DNA from: Adiantum capillus-veneris
Lineage: Eukaryota > Streptophyta > Polypodiopsida > Polypodiales > Pteridaceae
Assembly: GCA_014529385.2 (NCBI GenBank)
Contig: CM043958.1
Span: 122,850,817 to 122,914,816, forward strand
Reading direction: 5' to 3'
Length of the DNA stretch: 64,000 nt
Shown here one piece after another: positions 33,980 to 46,138 of the stretch; positions within the stretch are counted from its first letter, which is position 1, and every line of letters starts with the position of its first letter. The translations under genes and the position numbers were made by a program. Below the pieces are notes generated by a model that saw only the letters and a list, made by a program, of their open reading frames with translations, did no database searches and had not been told where the DNA came from.

Positions 33980-35557
33980 GAGGTAAGTCACAATGTGGGA
34001 ATTATTGTGAGAATTTGCCCAAAACTTCTTGTGATGATACATGGCTGAAATAAAAGAGATGAAAGTTTGCTTTGAAAGTGATTCAAGGCAAGCCAAATTA
34101 GAATCCCCTGAAAGTTCTTTAAGCATACTCTTTACATAGAGAATACAAGGTCTTTTGGCTTTCCAATGTCATGAGGTTTTTCATTCCCTTCATTTTTGCA
34201 TTTTTGATGCTTTGGAAGGTTTTTAAATTTTTTTGAACTTGCCTCTCTCAATCTAACATTGATGAGGATCACTCAACTCATGCTTAATCAAAGTATCTCC
34301 TACCAAAATGACTATTAGTGCACATGTTAGATTGAAAAATGTACGTGACATAGATATGCTTACTTCTTGAAGAGTTCTAATTGGTATAATACATTGGCTC
34401 AAGAAAATGTGTGGATATGGAATCCATGAGTTTGCGGGATTGTTTTTCAATATCCTCATTGTCTTTGTCGCGATAACATGCTTCTACTAGTATAACTTGA
34501 AACTTGATGTCAACATGGATTGACACAATAGGAAGAGACACATATAGCTATATGATGTAAATGAAACATAATTCAGGAAAAAACCACCCATTAGAGTATA
34601 TTGTACCGGACAAAATCCTCGCTAAATTTCAAGCTCAAACTTTATATACCTTCATAAGTTCATAATAGTTTTGAACTCACGAATTATAAGAGGAAATAAA
34701 GCACTCATAAAACTATAAAAGCAAGGGACACAAGAAAAGAAAAGAAAAAACAAAAACAAAAACAAACAAACAAACTAAATCACTTTGTTTGCTACGAAAC
34801 AAAACATTATTAACTTAAAAAGTTTTTAGAAAATGCATGCGTAAAATAAGTTGACGCAACTTACTTAGACATCTTAAAAACTTAATCTTTGATAAAACAA
34901 AACATTATTAACTTAAAAAAGTTTTTAGAAAAGGCATGCGTAAAATAAGTTGACGCAACTTACTTAGACATCTTAAAAACTTAATCCTTGAACTTCACAC
35001 AACAACTTCTAAAGGAACACATTTTTAAGTGCTCAGGTAAGCTAAATACGAAAACAAAAAATGAATACTACTACAAACCTACAAAGAGCAAAGATATGAA
35101 CTTGACAATATGTGACCTCAATTTCGTTGCTTGTCCAAACACGAAGAATAAGATTATCACCTTTATCATGCATAGCTTGGACAACAGCTATGACATCCCT
35201 ACTCACATCGTCAGTGCCCAAGAGTAGGTGCATGTTTGTTTACTTAGTGGATAACCCTGCATAGGGGGAAGTTTGATTGTGTTCCTTTTCTCAATGGTTG
35301 GAAACAAGGTTTTTGAAGGGTCACGTTGGCATTTTAATACAATAAAAATGAAAAGGACCCATCTGAGGCTCTGATTTAGTTAAAAACTAAGATACCATAG
35401 AAGAAGACTTCAATCATTCAATTCACATGCTAAAGTCAATTGTATCTCGTAACTCCTTTCTTCACTAAGGCTTGTTCTAGAAAATCAAAATCAGTGCCAT
35501 TCTGGCTTTGAGAGGCTTGTGTGCCATGAACCCAAAAAATCATTCTCAACTCATGTC
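33980..35557. other. Non-coding stretch downstream of the kinase gene
   Basis: AT-rich with no supported gene. It contains an A-rich run at 34736-34775 and a 98-base tandem duplication (34797-34988). Open frames are short and featureless. The kinase 3' UTR and polyadenylation signal should lie at the right end, but no signal could be chosen with confidence. Confidence 0.45.
34797..34988. repeat. Tandem duplication, two copies of about 98 bases
   Basis: The unit includes ACAAAACATTATTAACTT and the small inverted repeat AAGTTGACGCAACTT. The copies differ at only a few positions. Confidence 0.85.
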
Positions 35558-37981
35558 TTACATTGGCTTTCCACACTTCTTGATGCTGGCATACTCTGCT
35601 CCATCAACAGCCCTTCCTTTCATGTCAGTATCATTAGCTGCCCTCAAGGGCTTCGGACTCCCTACCTTTTCTATACTTGTCTTCATATAACATGGTAAGA
35701 AGTTGGTCACCTCCTGCAAGTTCTCCTTCTCCTCACAATCCATGGCCTGAAGAACAACACTCTTGTCAATCGCAGCAGCCGCATTCGCTTGACAAGAAGA
35801 AGAAAGAGGATTTCCTGCAATCGAAGGCTCATCTTTACCGCATTTCTCTGCACTTCGCTGTGTCCTCCTATCAATATGTACATGCACTGGAGGTGGTACA
35901 AAAGGTGGCCTTGCAACCTCACTTAGATGCTTCCATGCAGTTCCTTTGAAGTATGGATGCTTCTTTATCTCTTCTGCTCCACGAAAAGAGCCCAATCTTG
36001 CTTCAGCCTCTTTTACGAGCAGCTTTTTGATTAAGTCAATAAGCGGAAATGATTGAGAAGGAAACTCTGGCTCTCTACAAAGAATGTTGTAGAAGGTCTC
36101 CTTCCTGTTGAGACCCTTGAAGGGGGTCTTACCATACACCATTTCATAGAGAAAGATGCCCAATGTCCACCAATCTACAGAGAAGCCATGTCCCTTCCCC
36201 CATAAAACCTCTGGTGCAACATACTCCTCAGTGCCCACGAACGAGTGTGAGCGGCATACGGACGCATGCCGTCCTTGTTTTGCTTTCCTCAATGCCTTCC
36301 TTGGCCACATATGAAAGGGAAAGTTGAACTTCTGAGCTCCCTTTTCTTGTGGTAAAGACGCACAACTCTCTGTCTCTCCACTTGCACAAGGATGTTCATC
36401 GCAACTGTTTGCTTCACTCGCACCAGTCATCTCGCCAAAGTAAGGGTTGAAGCATGAAAAGAAGGCACCCAGTGTTTTTTTGTGTTTCCTTTTGAGCTCC
36501 GGATGGGGCATAGCCTCTGGTTTTTTATCAGGTAGTACCAAAGAGAGATCAAAATCTGTGAGCATAATGTGCCCGTTTCCCTGAATTAAGATATTTTCAG
36601 GCTTCAAATCTCTATAGATGATGCCTTTCTGATGGAGATATTCCAAAGCTACCACTACTTCGGCTGCATAAAACCTGCAAACTACCAAAACACTGTTATT
36701 ACACCGACTATGCTTGGAAAAAAAGCATTTGTGGACTGGTTGAATCAAAGTCATAATCGATTGCAGTGTCTTCATGCAGAACATTAAAGACTGCAGAGCT
36801 TACCAATGTTCACAATACATGCTATGTAAGAAGCATATGCCCAACAGATTTGCTCTTGCTTCTGAACACTTGGGAAATTTAAAAGGAGAATGCTCTTGTT
36901 ATTGACCAGACAGCTATGGGGTCATGACTCACTTGTTGTGTTTCAATGGGCTAGCTCTTGCCCTTAAATGCTTGAGTGATTCTTCCTTGGATGTTCGGTG
37001 CAGCACCCGAGGAGGAGGATGCTGTTATTATCCTCAGTTGTTCCAAAACACACAACATTGTGGTGGCCATGGGGCATGCCTATGTGTAGCTCTTAACCTG
37101 TGCTATATGGCACATGCACTACCATAATACACGGCACTTGCAGAACGATATATATCACTATGTGTGGCTCTTGCCCCCTGATAGATGGTGTGCAAACCTA
37201 ATACGTGCCTTTGTGTGGCTCTTACCACCCCCCCCCCCCCCCCCCCCCCCCACCTCCCCCCGGCCGCCTTCGGGGGATTCACTGTATGTAAACCCTCCAT
37301 ATCACCTGCATTCAAAGCATAATTTTCCATCAATATCACACACCCTTTTCTAGTTTAGTTTGTGTATGTCCCCTTTGATTAGTACCCTTTTTTATGTCAA
37401 AACTGTATTGAAAATGATGCTAAATAACCCCATCTGTTGAGCTCACTCGCTGTATTCACATATTTGCAGGTGACCCCCCTTCTTGCCCATGGTAAATGGC
37501 ATGTGCGCAACCAGAATCGACCATGCACCTGTGTGAGACTTTTGATATGCTGTATATAGAGTTGATATTTCACACTTTTCATACATTGGTAGAGCTGAAG
37601 AAAAGCATATGCAAAAGCGTCATACCTGGTAATGGACTCGGAAAATCTCTTCATGGGCTGTTTCTGTTGCAAAACATTAAGGTCGCCCCCACTGCAGAAA
37701 TCCATGATGAAGAAGACATGCTTCTCTGATTGGAAATGGGCATGTAGGGAGGGCAAAAAAGGGTGTGACAGCATGGAGAGCACTTTCCTTTCGGTAGTGG
37801 CTCTCTTCTCACCCTTGTGGCGCAGAACCTCCTTCTGCATCACCTTCATCGCATAGCTCTTGTTGTTTCTGCAGAGCTGGACAAGGAAGACAGTACCAAT
37901 GTCACCATGGCCGAGGATGCGGATGGGCAGGAAGTCCTGTGGGGTGAGGTCCTTGGGGCAGGACTCCTGTGACGAAGCCAT
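35558..37981 (-). CDS. AGC-VIII serine/threonine protein kinase (UNICORN/OXI1-like), two exons
   Basis: Exon 1 is 37981-37626 and exon 2 is 36674-35558, with a 951-base GT-AG intron in phase 2; together they encode about 490 residues. Exon 1 has the Gly loop GHGDIGTVFLV, the catalytic Lys in SYAMKVM, the αC Glu in TTERKVL and FIMDFCSGGDL. Exon 2 has the catalytic loop YRDLKPEN, DFDLS (Asp for Gly of DFG, the plant AGC-VIII hallmark), an insertion of about 100 residues, then SFVGTEEYVAPEVL, DWWTLGIFLYEM and EARLGSFRGAEEIKKHPYF. No FxxF PDK1-docking tail is visible, which fits the UNICORN-like subgroup. Such kinases act in growth and stress signalling. The start at MASSQES is preferred. An in-frame upstream Met at 38165-38167 would add 62 residues but runs through a (GA)-derived, basic, UTR-like stretch. 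Intact as read. Confidence 0.88.
36675..37625 (-). other. Kinase intron with poly-C/G tract
   Basis: The donor is AG|GTATGA at 37626/37625 and the acceptor TTTGCAG|G at 36675/36674. The protein reads FSESIT-R-FYAAEVVVAL over the joint, the expected kinase sequence. It contains a poly-C tract (plus strand, 37231-37250). Confidence 0.88.
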
Positions 37982-38400
37982 GCCCTTAATCTTCCAGTCG
38001 TCTTCTATCCGTCTGTGTGGACATTTTGGACGACTCACTATGAAATCTGTAGTAAATATCTGTAGGAGCTCGCTCGCTCTCTCGCTCTCTCTCTCCGTCC
38101 CACCCCTTTCTTTCTTCTCCTTTCCCTGACTTTGCGAAGCTCCATATGGAGGTTTGAAGGCCGCCATTTTACATGGGAAACCGTTGTGGCAGTTGGGTTT
38201 TGGCTAGATCAATTAAAAGTGAGATCAATCGATCATGGCTCACTCTTGTGGGATAGATCTTTGAGGTCTCTTGGGATAGCTTCCTACGACTTTAAAATTC
38301 TCTTCTTCTTCTCTTCTTCTCTCTCTCTCTCTCTCTCTCAGTCTCCCATGTTTAATTTACATTATTTACAGTTGATACGTGACAGCCTTCCTAAATCTAA
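37982..38400 (-). promoter_or_regulatory. Kinase 5' UTR/promoter region with CT microsatellite
   Basis: Upstream of the start are two GA-rich tracts on the coding strand (about 38070-38100 and 38317-38340). Further upstream, an AT-rich AAATAATGTAAATTAAAC segment (about 38350-38370) could serve as a TATA region. GA-rich core promoters are common in plants, but no transcription start can be fixed. Confidence 0.3.
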
Positions 38401-39027
38401 TAGTGCATAGCAATCTTCTCTGTTTGAGCACCCCACATGGTACAATACTATGAAAGAATTTGGCATTATCAAATTGAAGATGGTTTCCTTATGGACCAAA
38501 TCAACAAAGAACCACCATCTCAAGGGTTGAAGACAAAATTGATCTCCATTATCCTTAGAGTAAAAGAGACCAACTGCAACATTAAACACAGTGAGTTTGC
38601 AATCAACATGTGGTTGCCATAAGAGGGGATAAGGCTCCAATCCTTGAATTTGCATTCCAAATTAGGTACCAGGATTGGTGAATTTTACGAGCACAGTCTC
38701 TAATGTATGCCATGGTATTCTGTATCCAATTAAGAGTCTCTGTAGCTTCTTAGCTACAGAAAGAATGCAAAAAACCCCTCCAAGTCCACAATATGCTGCA
38801 CTTTTTTAATGCCCTTCCTATGCATAAGAGTTTTTTTTAAAAAAAGCAAGAGGTTGTTTGAAAGCAAAGCTCTAGAATGGTGAATCAATTGCTAGAGAAT
38901 GCCCAATATATCTTATTCTAGCATCCGAGTTCAAACATTCTCAAGATGAGGACGCAAGAAGTGCAAGCTAGAGAGAGAATCAAGCAAGACGACCATTGAT
39001 GGCTTCTAGACTCTTTCTAACTTGCTT

Positions 39028-39080
<53 letters not shown>

Positions 39081-39490
39081 CGTGTATGTTATATCTCTCT
39101 CTCTCCATTAAGTACATCACTCTAATTGCTACTTAGTAACAACGTAATCATAACAACACTAGCTTTGAATCTCTACACAATTGTCTCCTTAAATAGGCAC
39201 CTTGCCCTAGGACCTTTATTTATACAAACCCCTTAACCTAGAGCCTTCCCTAAGGTTCTTAACCTTAGCATATGCCTTGCCCTTAGGACCCTTGTGTTGG
39301 CATTATTCCCCTCTTGGAGAAGTGTTTTCATCCTCAAAAACATAATTGGATATGTCTTCCTAAGAACACTAGTGTTTTCCTACTTTAGCTATACCATAAG
39401 AATACATTTAGGGTGATGCAGGTGAGTGGGTGGTTCAATCAAATCAACAAGAACATCTTGATCGAAGACATTGTTATCCCTATGTAGCAT
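38401..39490. other. Non-coding stretch with (CT)n
   Basis: No gene supported. A CT run of about 49 bases lies at 39029-39077, followed by short CT-rich sequence. Near 39180-39310 there are several CCTTAG/ACCTTA-type short repeats. Confidence 0.5.
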
Positions 39491-39599
39491 TTACATAAAT
39501 GACTGACACAAAAAAATGGATGAATACGAGAGTGTATAGACCAAATCGCCAACCCACTTGGAATGGATCACAACACCTAAGTGGTAACTAGATGGATGA

Positions 39600-40110
39600 C
39601 TAGTTATCAGAGACTTTCTGAAGGTTTTGGAGCACATAAGAACACCTTGTCTTGACTTGCCGAAATTTTTTATCAGCATATTTCTTGTATCCCGTACATA
39701 AGTAGGAAGTGACCAACCCTAGTGGCAACATGTTTTTCACTATTATGAGCAAACTCCAAAATAGGGACATAATGTTCCCCATCGGATTGCTTCTTGCTAA
39801 CATACGTTTTTCTAGTTGATGAGTAACACGGTCAATTTGTCCATCCATCGCTAGATGATCTGCAAGATTGATATGGATTTGTGTTCCCAAATGTGTAAGG
39901 ACAAATCCTTATAAGCTATATGGGTTGTCAACAAATAGCCAAGTTAACTCCGAAGTTGGAACAGACTTGGTTGGAATAAACTTATAGATTTTTAGTCAAC
40001 CTATCTACAATCATCCATACCGAGTCATGTCCTCATACGGTAATTGGTAGACCCACAATAAAATCTATAGAGATATTGCACGTGTTGGGAGTAAAAGCCT
40101 CATAAGATAT
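39600..40110 (-). pseudogene. Gypsy integrase core relic
   Basis: The minus strand gives SIDFIVGLPITV and VWMIVDRLTKN (around the first catalytic Asp, about 40085-39990), then HLGTQIHINLADHLAMDGQIDRV-like sequence (about 39895-39825), matching the SxYHPQTDGQTERVN box with the Pro/Gln positions decayed. Stops interrupt it. It is a different and more diverged element than the chromovirus copies at 44-57 kb. Confidence 0.65.
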
Positions 40111-40259
40111 GAAATGCATGAATTTGCATGCTGCTACAAACATGAGTTTGCTAGCACTAGGGCCCATAACAGCTAGTGTACATGCAATAACAAAAACTCA
40201 TCCGAGCCTGCATTTCAATGCCTAGGGGATTCACCATGGAAAACTTACCACACCACGTA

Positions 40260-41204
40260 AGTGCAGGGATTTTTTTACAAGTTACATAAGCGTATAATCT
40301 AGGGGTTGGCCCCCAATAATTTATCTCCCAAGCTTAAAAATAAGGGAGGGGGGTATCATATTTATATGGGGGGGGGGGGGGGGACTGACCTGGGTTGATC
40401 ACTTGCAACGATTGGTCACCGGTGTGCACTAGAATTCAGATGAATTTTGGGGAAGGTTTTTATCAGGTCACACACCAAATTTTGCATCAAGCCGGTCATA
40501 GATAGGGGCTAATTTGGAGCAAGTCAAGGGTTGATTTACACTAGCTTTGGATGGGTCAGAATTGGATGAGTAGCTAGAGTACAAGTTGATCAGGCACATA
40601 GTTTGAAATTCAAACTAAGACACATTGAGGGTACATCTAGTTATCAATAGAAGTGGTTTCTTAGTATGTTGCTAGTCACTATGCTCAATTAAATCATGTG
40701 AGACCTAAATTTTATATGTAAGATAGGGGTATGATGGTTTTCTTCATTGATTGTCGTCGTATAAGCGTAGAAATGGGGGTCATGTTCCCTAATAGGACTC
40801 ATCTAAAGGGGTTTTATCAAAGTTGTTCGCTCGCAGGTGGCGTCCCATTTTGTATATAGAGTGAATCCCCCGGGTTTCATGATTGGAATGTTTTGTACTT
40901 GCCAATGCTCATGGCTTAGTTTATGCTCATATCATACATGAAAACTTGAGGGAATAGATGTGTGAATAGCTTTGTTGAAAGAAACTAAAGACTTCCCATC
41001 ATGAATCGTAGCAATTCATAATATGGTAGATGGAATGATTACAAGGTAGCCCTGCTAAAACATTTAAACCATAATAGAATGTGAGCATAAAGCACATCTA
41101 GGTAAAAATAATGAAATGTTTTCATTGAGATGGCATAGCCTTGAGCACTCTGTGCATAATAGGCATGCAAAATTGAAGTCTAACAAATTTGAAACAACAA
41201 TCCG
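40260..41204. other. Non-coding stretch with poly-G
   Basis: Poly-G of about 16 bases at 40369-40384. No coding region supported. Confidence 0.45.
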
Positions 41205-41245
41205 TTAACTTTAGTTCTAAAATTAGACACTGAAGTGTCCTGAAA
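41205..41245 (+). repeat. Candidate left end of a TTAA/TIR element
   Basis: TTAAC at 41205, then CTAAAATTAGACACTGAAGTG with the near-palindrome AGACACTGAAGTGTCC at 41225-41240. Position and shape match the TTAA plus GGACATAAAAGTGTCC layout of the element 10211-11580, though the first 15 bases are diverged. It lies about 450 bases upstream of the piggyBac-type transposase relic and could be that element's end. Confidence 0.35.
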
Positions 41246-41670
41246 CCCATATACTTCCTGGATTTTTTATCACATCAATATTGTTCTAGTTTGGAGTAAA
41301 ACAGTTCTACAATGGAAGATTATAACTTGAATTTTTTTTGAAATTTTCAAACATTGAATTGAACCTTTCAAATTGAAGTAATTAAGAAACCTTTGTGATT
41401 AAATTACCAAGCTTATAAAATCTGGCTATAGGCTCGTGGGCTTGAAGGAGGGGAAATTGAATTGTGTTGTAAGGGTTGGGATGGGAAAGGTGCTTAGAAT
41501 ACACATTGGTCAATTTTGTAGAAACGAGTCCTCTCTATCTGAATCAACATGCACCACGGAAAATCGATAGTGCTACCTTTTTGCGTGCATGTAGCATACT
41601 TGGCCGAATCTTCCTCTGGCTGAGCTATGCCTCCTTCAAGCCTATTGGATGAGCTACCTTTGGTAGATTT

Positions 41671-43924
41671 TTGCAGGTCTTTAGAGGGGAAGAAGATACT
41701 GTATCCAACGACATGTCTTGGTCTTCAATGGGTCACAAGAAATTAACATGCAATGTTGTGGCTGATGCGTATCTGGATGCAAATGGGATTAACCTAGTTG
41801 ATGCGTATGTCGTAGAAATGATGCTGATGAAAATAAAATGGTTGATTTGTATGTGGATGCAAATGAGGTTGTGACTATTTTGCGCCAGCCTATACATCAC
41901 GATCATCCAAATGCTTCTATTGCTACTATGCATGTTACTGCAGTGTTTGGGGAACCTCCTTTGGCTCTAGAGAGAGACCGGCCTCCAAAGCAGTTTGTTG
42001 CAGGTAAAGGAAGACCCAAGTTGTCTGATGCTATTGGGACTTTTGAAAATATTGATGCAAATATTTTTTATGAGAATGGTTATGCCTTCGCTGGAAAGAG
42101 ACAGATGCCTAAATAGAGGCTTCGCAAAGTGGAAAACCCTCTAACTAATCGAGGACGTCCCAAGATATGTGTATGCATTAGATGAATCAGAGGATGAGCA
42201 TGCATCTATGGGTGAGGGAGATGAACTGGAGGATGAGCTCTTGGAGGCATTAGGCCCAGTCTTGCATGAGAGTGATGATGAATGTGATTTGTCAAATGTG
42301 TGCATACCAGCTTGGAGGAGTGGGAATGCGCTTGTGGTAGAGCCGAATGGTACATTCAAGGTGTTGCCTATTCACTATGATGATTCGTCCTAATTTGGGG
42401 CAAGTCCCTCGTGAGATTACAAAAATTCAATTCTTGTCGTTGTTTCCACTTGAGTTGGTTGATATGATCGTCCATGAAACTGATAGATATGCTACGGACA
42501 AACGAGAGAAGATGCTAGCTAAGCATGATTCTACTCGTAACTGGGAGCCACTGGACTGGCACACATTTCTGCTCTTTAGGAGTTTCACTTGGTATGGCAT
42601 CGTAGTTTATGCATGACAAGACATACTACTGGAAATGTGAGACATGTGGAGTGATGTGTTATCCTAATTTTTCTAACAAGATGGGTCAAATAGAATACCA
42701 TCAAATCAAAAGGTTTTGCATGAAAGGGATAATTCCTAGTGGCCACTTATGAAGGGTACTAGAGAACATAAGATGTGGTAGATCTTTCCCTTAGAAGAAA
42801 GGCTAACTCTCACCTTTCAAATGCACTATAATTGTGGAAAAAATGTAACTATGGATGAGAGAATAATTCCTTCAAAATGTAAACTAAATCCATGTCGAGT
42901 CTACAATCCCAAGAAACTGCATAAGTTTGGGATTCAATTGTGGAATCTATGTGATTCAGATACAGGATACAATTACTCTTTTTGTGTGTATGATAAATTA
43001 CCATGCGCGGAGTTGTCTTTTCATGTAGTTTCTATGTTTGTAAAGATCTAAAGCAAAGGGGTCACCATGTGTTCTTTGATCAATATTCCACCTTTGTGAA
43101 GCTCTTGATGCATTTGACAAGAAAGGGACATGGAGGAACAGGAACATACATGACAAATAGGAATAATTTTCCCTATGGATGCATGTTGCATATGGAGCCT
43201 TGTCAGTGAGGCCCTTCACATTTTGCATATGATGGCAAGATAGTCATTCTGGCATGTAGTTGGATGGACAAGAAGCCAATCTATTTTGCATCCAATGTCT
43301 TTGTTATGAAGAAAGGTGAAGCTCAAAGGCAAGTTGGAAGCAGTCGTAAAGTTGCTCTTGATTATCGAGATGTAACTATTCAGTACAACAGATGCAACGC
43401 ACGTTGTGATGTTTTTGATGTTGCTGGGTTTTGGAAATAGTTTGGAAACTAGTATACATGGTTGGAAGTGGTGGCACTGTCTGTTTTGGGGAATGCTAGA
43501 CTCATTGTTTTCAAATACGTATATAATTTGGAAATGATTGCATGGTAAGAAGGATACTAGTCGTTTCAAGTTTATGGTGAAATTGCAAAAGCAAATGGTA
43601 GACAATCCTTTTGTTGGTCTTCATACATCTAGGGAATTCTTATATTCAGGTGATCCTTTGGATGGCCACGTAGTGATGAAGATGATATCGCATGCAAGCA
43701 CCCTTTCTGTGGTATGTTCTAGTGAAAGAAAGAGGTTGTTCCGTGAAGGAAATCTAGTGGGGGGAGCTAAGCCAACACGAACAGACTATGGCTATCCAAA
43801 GTGCAAGAAGTTCTTATGTGTTGATCCATGTTTCTATAAGTATCCTCTGATGGCAGGTTATGATCCTCTTGGGGTGAGTTCCAGGCATATTGTTAGGTCA
43901 TACAATTGCCCTATGGAGCTTTGA
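41671..43924 (+). pseudogene. piggyBac-type transposase relic
   Basis: A decayed plus-strand DDE transposase of the piggyBac family. After acidic N-terminal pieces (42169-42393, DESEDEHASMGEGDELEDEL), 42347-42616 reads PLELVDMIVHETDRYA. Then 42821-43030 reads TMDERIIPSKCKLNPCRVY, KKLHKFGIQLWNLCDSDTGY and FCVYDKLPC, the conserved piggyBac core. The three catalytic Asp positions survive in TMDER (42854-42856), VFFDQYSTF (43078-43080) and CNARCDVFDV (43408-43419). The C-terminal part has CKKFLCVDPCFYKYPL, a remnant of the Cys-rich DNA-binding region. At least four frameshifts and several stops make it inactive. The family cuts and pastes DNA at TTAA. Confidence 0.78.
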
Positions 43925-44234
43925 AGCTTATTTGCACCTATTTTTATATTTGTATCCATTTCACCCTATGGAATCTTTTTCTTTGAGGTATTCTATTCAT
44001 ATAATTCATGTGGATTCACATAATGTGTTATGCATTGTCCGTATAAGTAATGGAAAATGTAGCTATGTGTGTTTTTCATAGTGTTGTTTTGGCAGTGAAC
44101 CCTACATCATTGATTTTATTTCTTACAAAAATGATTTTTTTATTAGAAACCTTTAGACGTGTGGTTTTCTTGGTTGCAAAGAAGATCCGAGAATTTACTT
44201 CTTGTAGCATTGATTTTTTTCCAAGAAGAAAACG
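43925..44234. other. Non-coding joint between transposase relic and chromovirus E1
   Basis: AT-rich, with no supported gene. The expected right TIR of the piggyBac-type element was searched for by eye here and not found, so it may have been lost or overwritten by E1. Confidence 0.4.
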
Positions 44235-44560
44235 ACATGTACGTAAAATTGAGCTTGTTGTTTTTGTTTATTGAACCTGTCTACTATCGTCCATATTCCC
44301 GTATTCCCATGGATAGACTTAGGCAATCCAAAGATAAAATCCATGGATATGCTCTCCCATGGTGAATTAGGGATTGGCAAAGGTTGAAGCAATCCAAGTT
44401 GCTTCCCTCTATCAAACTTCGTCTTTTGGCATACCACACATTTAGAAACATACTCTTGTATGTTTGCTTTCATGGTAGGCCAATAGAATTATTTTTCAAT
44501 CCCCTTTAGGGTAGATTGAATCCCTCTATGCCCTACATATGGAGGAGCATGAGATTCATA
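44235..44560 (-). pseudogene. E1 integrase fragment
   Basis: The minus frame contains VSKCVVCQKTKFDRG (zinc-finger cysteines) and WESISMDFIFGLPKS with the first catalytic Asp, then IWTIVDRFNKQ. It stops there: after about 44275 the sequence no longer follows E2 well, so the second Asp and the Glu are missing. Confidence 0.88.
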
Positions 44561-44582
44561 CATTACTTTCTCACGTAGTGAG

Positions 44583-45365
44583 CTAGTAAGACAATCTATT
44601 TCCATAGAGAAGATAACCATCTTGTAAATTAAATGGTTCCTCTTTCTTCCCTAGTGCGAGGGATGAAATCACATCTCTAAAATCGGGATCAATAGCATAC
44701 TCATCTATCATAGAAGATAGATCATTGTGAGTTGCAATGGAAACCGCATTCACTCTCGGCCGTCTTGAGAGTGCATCGGCTACTTGATTATGCTTGCCAG
44801 CAATGTGAGCAATATGAAAATGAAATTGCAAAAGGAAATTTGCCCACCTCATTTGTTTGTCGAAGAGCTTGGTCTGCGTCATGAAGTACTTAAAACTTTG
44901 GTGATCCGTTTGCAGAATGAAAGGAGTCCCCAATAAATAGTGCTTCCATGAGTCTAAGGCATGTAGAATTGCAAGGAGTTATTTTTCATATATGCCTAGA
45001 GCTTGCTCAACAGGGTCGAGCCTTCGACTTTCATAGCCTATGGCGTGCCCTTCTTGCAGCAAAACAGCTTCCAGGCGATCAACACAAGCATCACATTGGA
45101 CCTCAAATGGCTTTGAGAGATCCGGTAGTGTAAGCACATGTTGAGAGATAAGATTTTCTTTAAGCTTTTTGAAAGCATTCTTCTCCTTGGAAGACCATGT
45201 AAACCTAACATTTTTCTTTGTTAGGTTATGTAATGGTCCTGCTATTAATGAGAACTTTTCTATGAAGCGTCTATAGTATGCACACATACCTATAAAGCTT
45301 CTTAATTCATGAAGATTCCTTAGTTTAGGCCATCCTTTTATTATCTCTAACTTTGATGGATCCAT
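44583..45365 (-). pseudogene. E1 RNase H
   Basis: From 45365: SFIGMCAYYRRFIEKFS (end of RT/connection), VQCDACVDRLEAVLLQEG (first RNase H Asp), a TAA at about 44979-44981 after GIYEK, then LQTDHQSFKYFMTQTK and HIAGKHNQVADALSRRP. The intact E2 copy reads Glu at the stop position. The frame otherwise keeps the family sequence. Confidence 0.9.
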
Positions 45366-45394
45366 TTGGATGCCATCTTGAGAGATAATGTGAC

Positions 45395-45960
45395 CTAAAT
45401 ATTGAATCTCTTGTAAGAAAAATTCACTTTTCTTTCGATTAACATAAAGTTTATTTTTCCTAGAACTTGAAATATTACGTGGAGGTGTTGCTTGTGTTCG
45501 TCTAATGAATTAGAGTAGATGATGATATCATCAAAGAACACTCTAGTAAAGGTTTCGTGAGGCCTGAATAGATTCTCCATCAAGCGGTTGAATGTGGCTG
45601 GTGCATTGGTCAAGCCAAAAGGCATGACAATGTATTCGTAAAGACCAAACATAGTGCGAAATGCGGTCTTTACAATGTCTTGATCAACTATCCTTATTTG
45701 ATGATAGCCACTTTTTAGGTCAATCCTACTGAAGTAGGTGGACCCTTGTAGCTTATCAAATAGTCTTGTACCCGTGGAACGGGAAACTGTTTTTGATAGT
45801 GATCCTATTTAGTGCTCTATAGTCGACACACATACGATATGTGCCGTCTTTCTTTTGCACTAGTAGCACAGGAGAACAAAATGGAGATGAGCTAGGCCTA
45901 ACCATGCCCTTCTCAACTAACTCATGCACTTGCCGCATAATCTCCTCTTGTTGAGCTTGA
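45395..45960 (-). pseudogene. E1 reverse transcriptase
   Basis: 45938-45780 encodes [20 protein letters not shown] and [17 protein letters not shown], then a frameshift. 45750-45395 continues with FGLYEYIVMPFGLTNAP and the catalytic VFFDDIIIYS. All main RT motifs are present but in two frames. Confidence 0.9.
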
Positions 45961-46138
45961 GAAACTCTATAAGGAGGTTTGTTAGGCGGTGAACATCCTG
46001 GAAGAAGTTCAATTGCATGGTCATCATTACCTCGTTTAGGAGGTAGCTCACAAGGAATGTCGTCAATAAAGACATCGTGAAACCCCTTGAGAAGATTGGA
46101 TAAAACTAATTCCTTTTGATTGTGTATATTTTCTTTTG

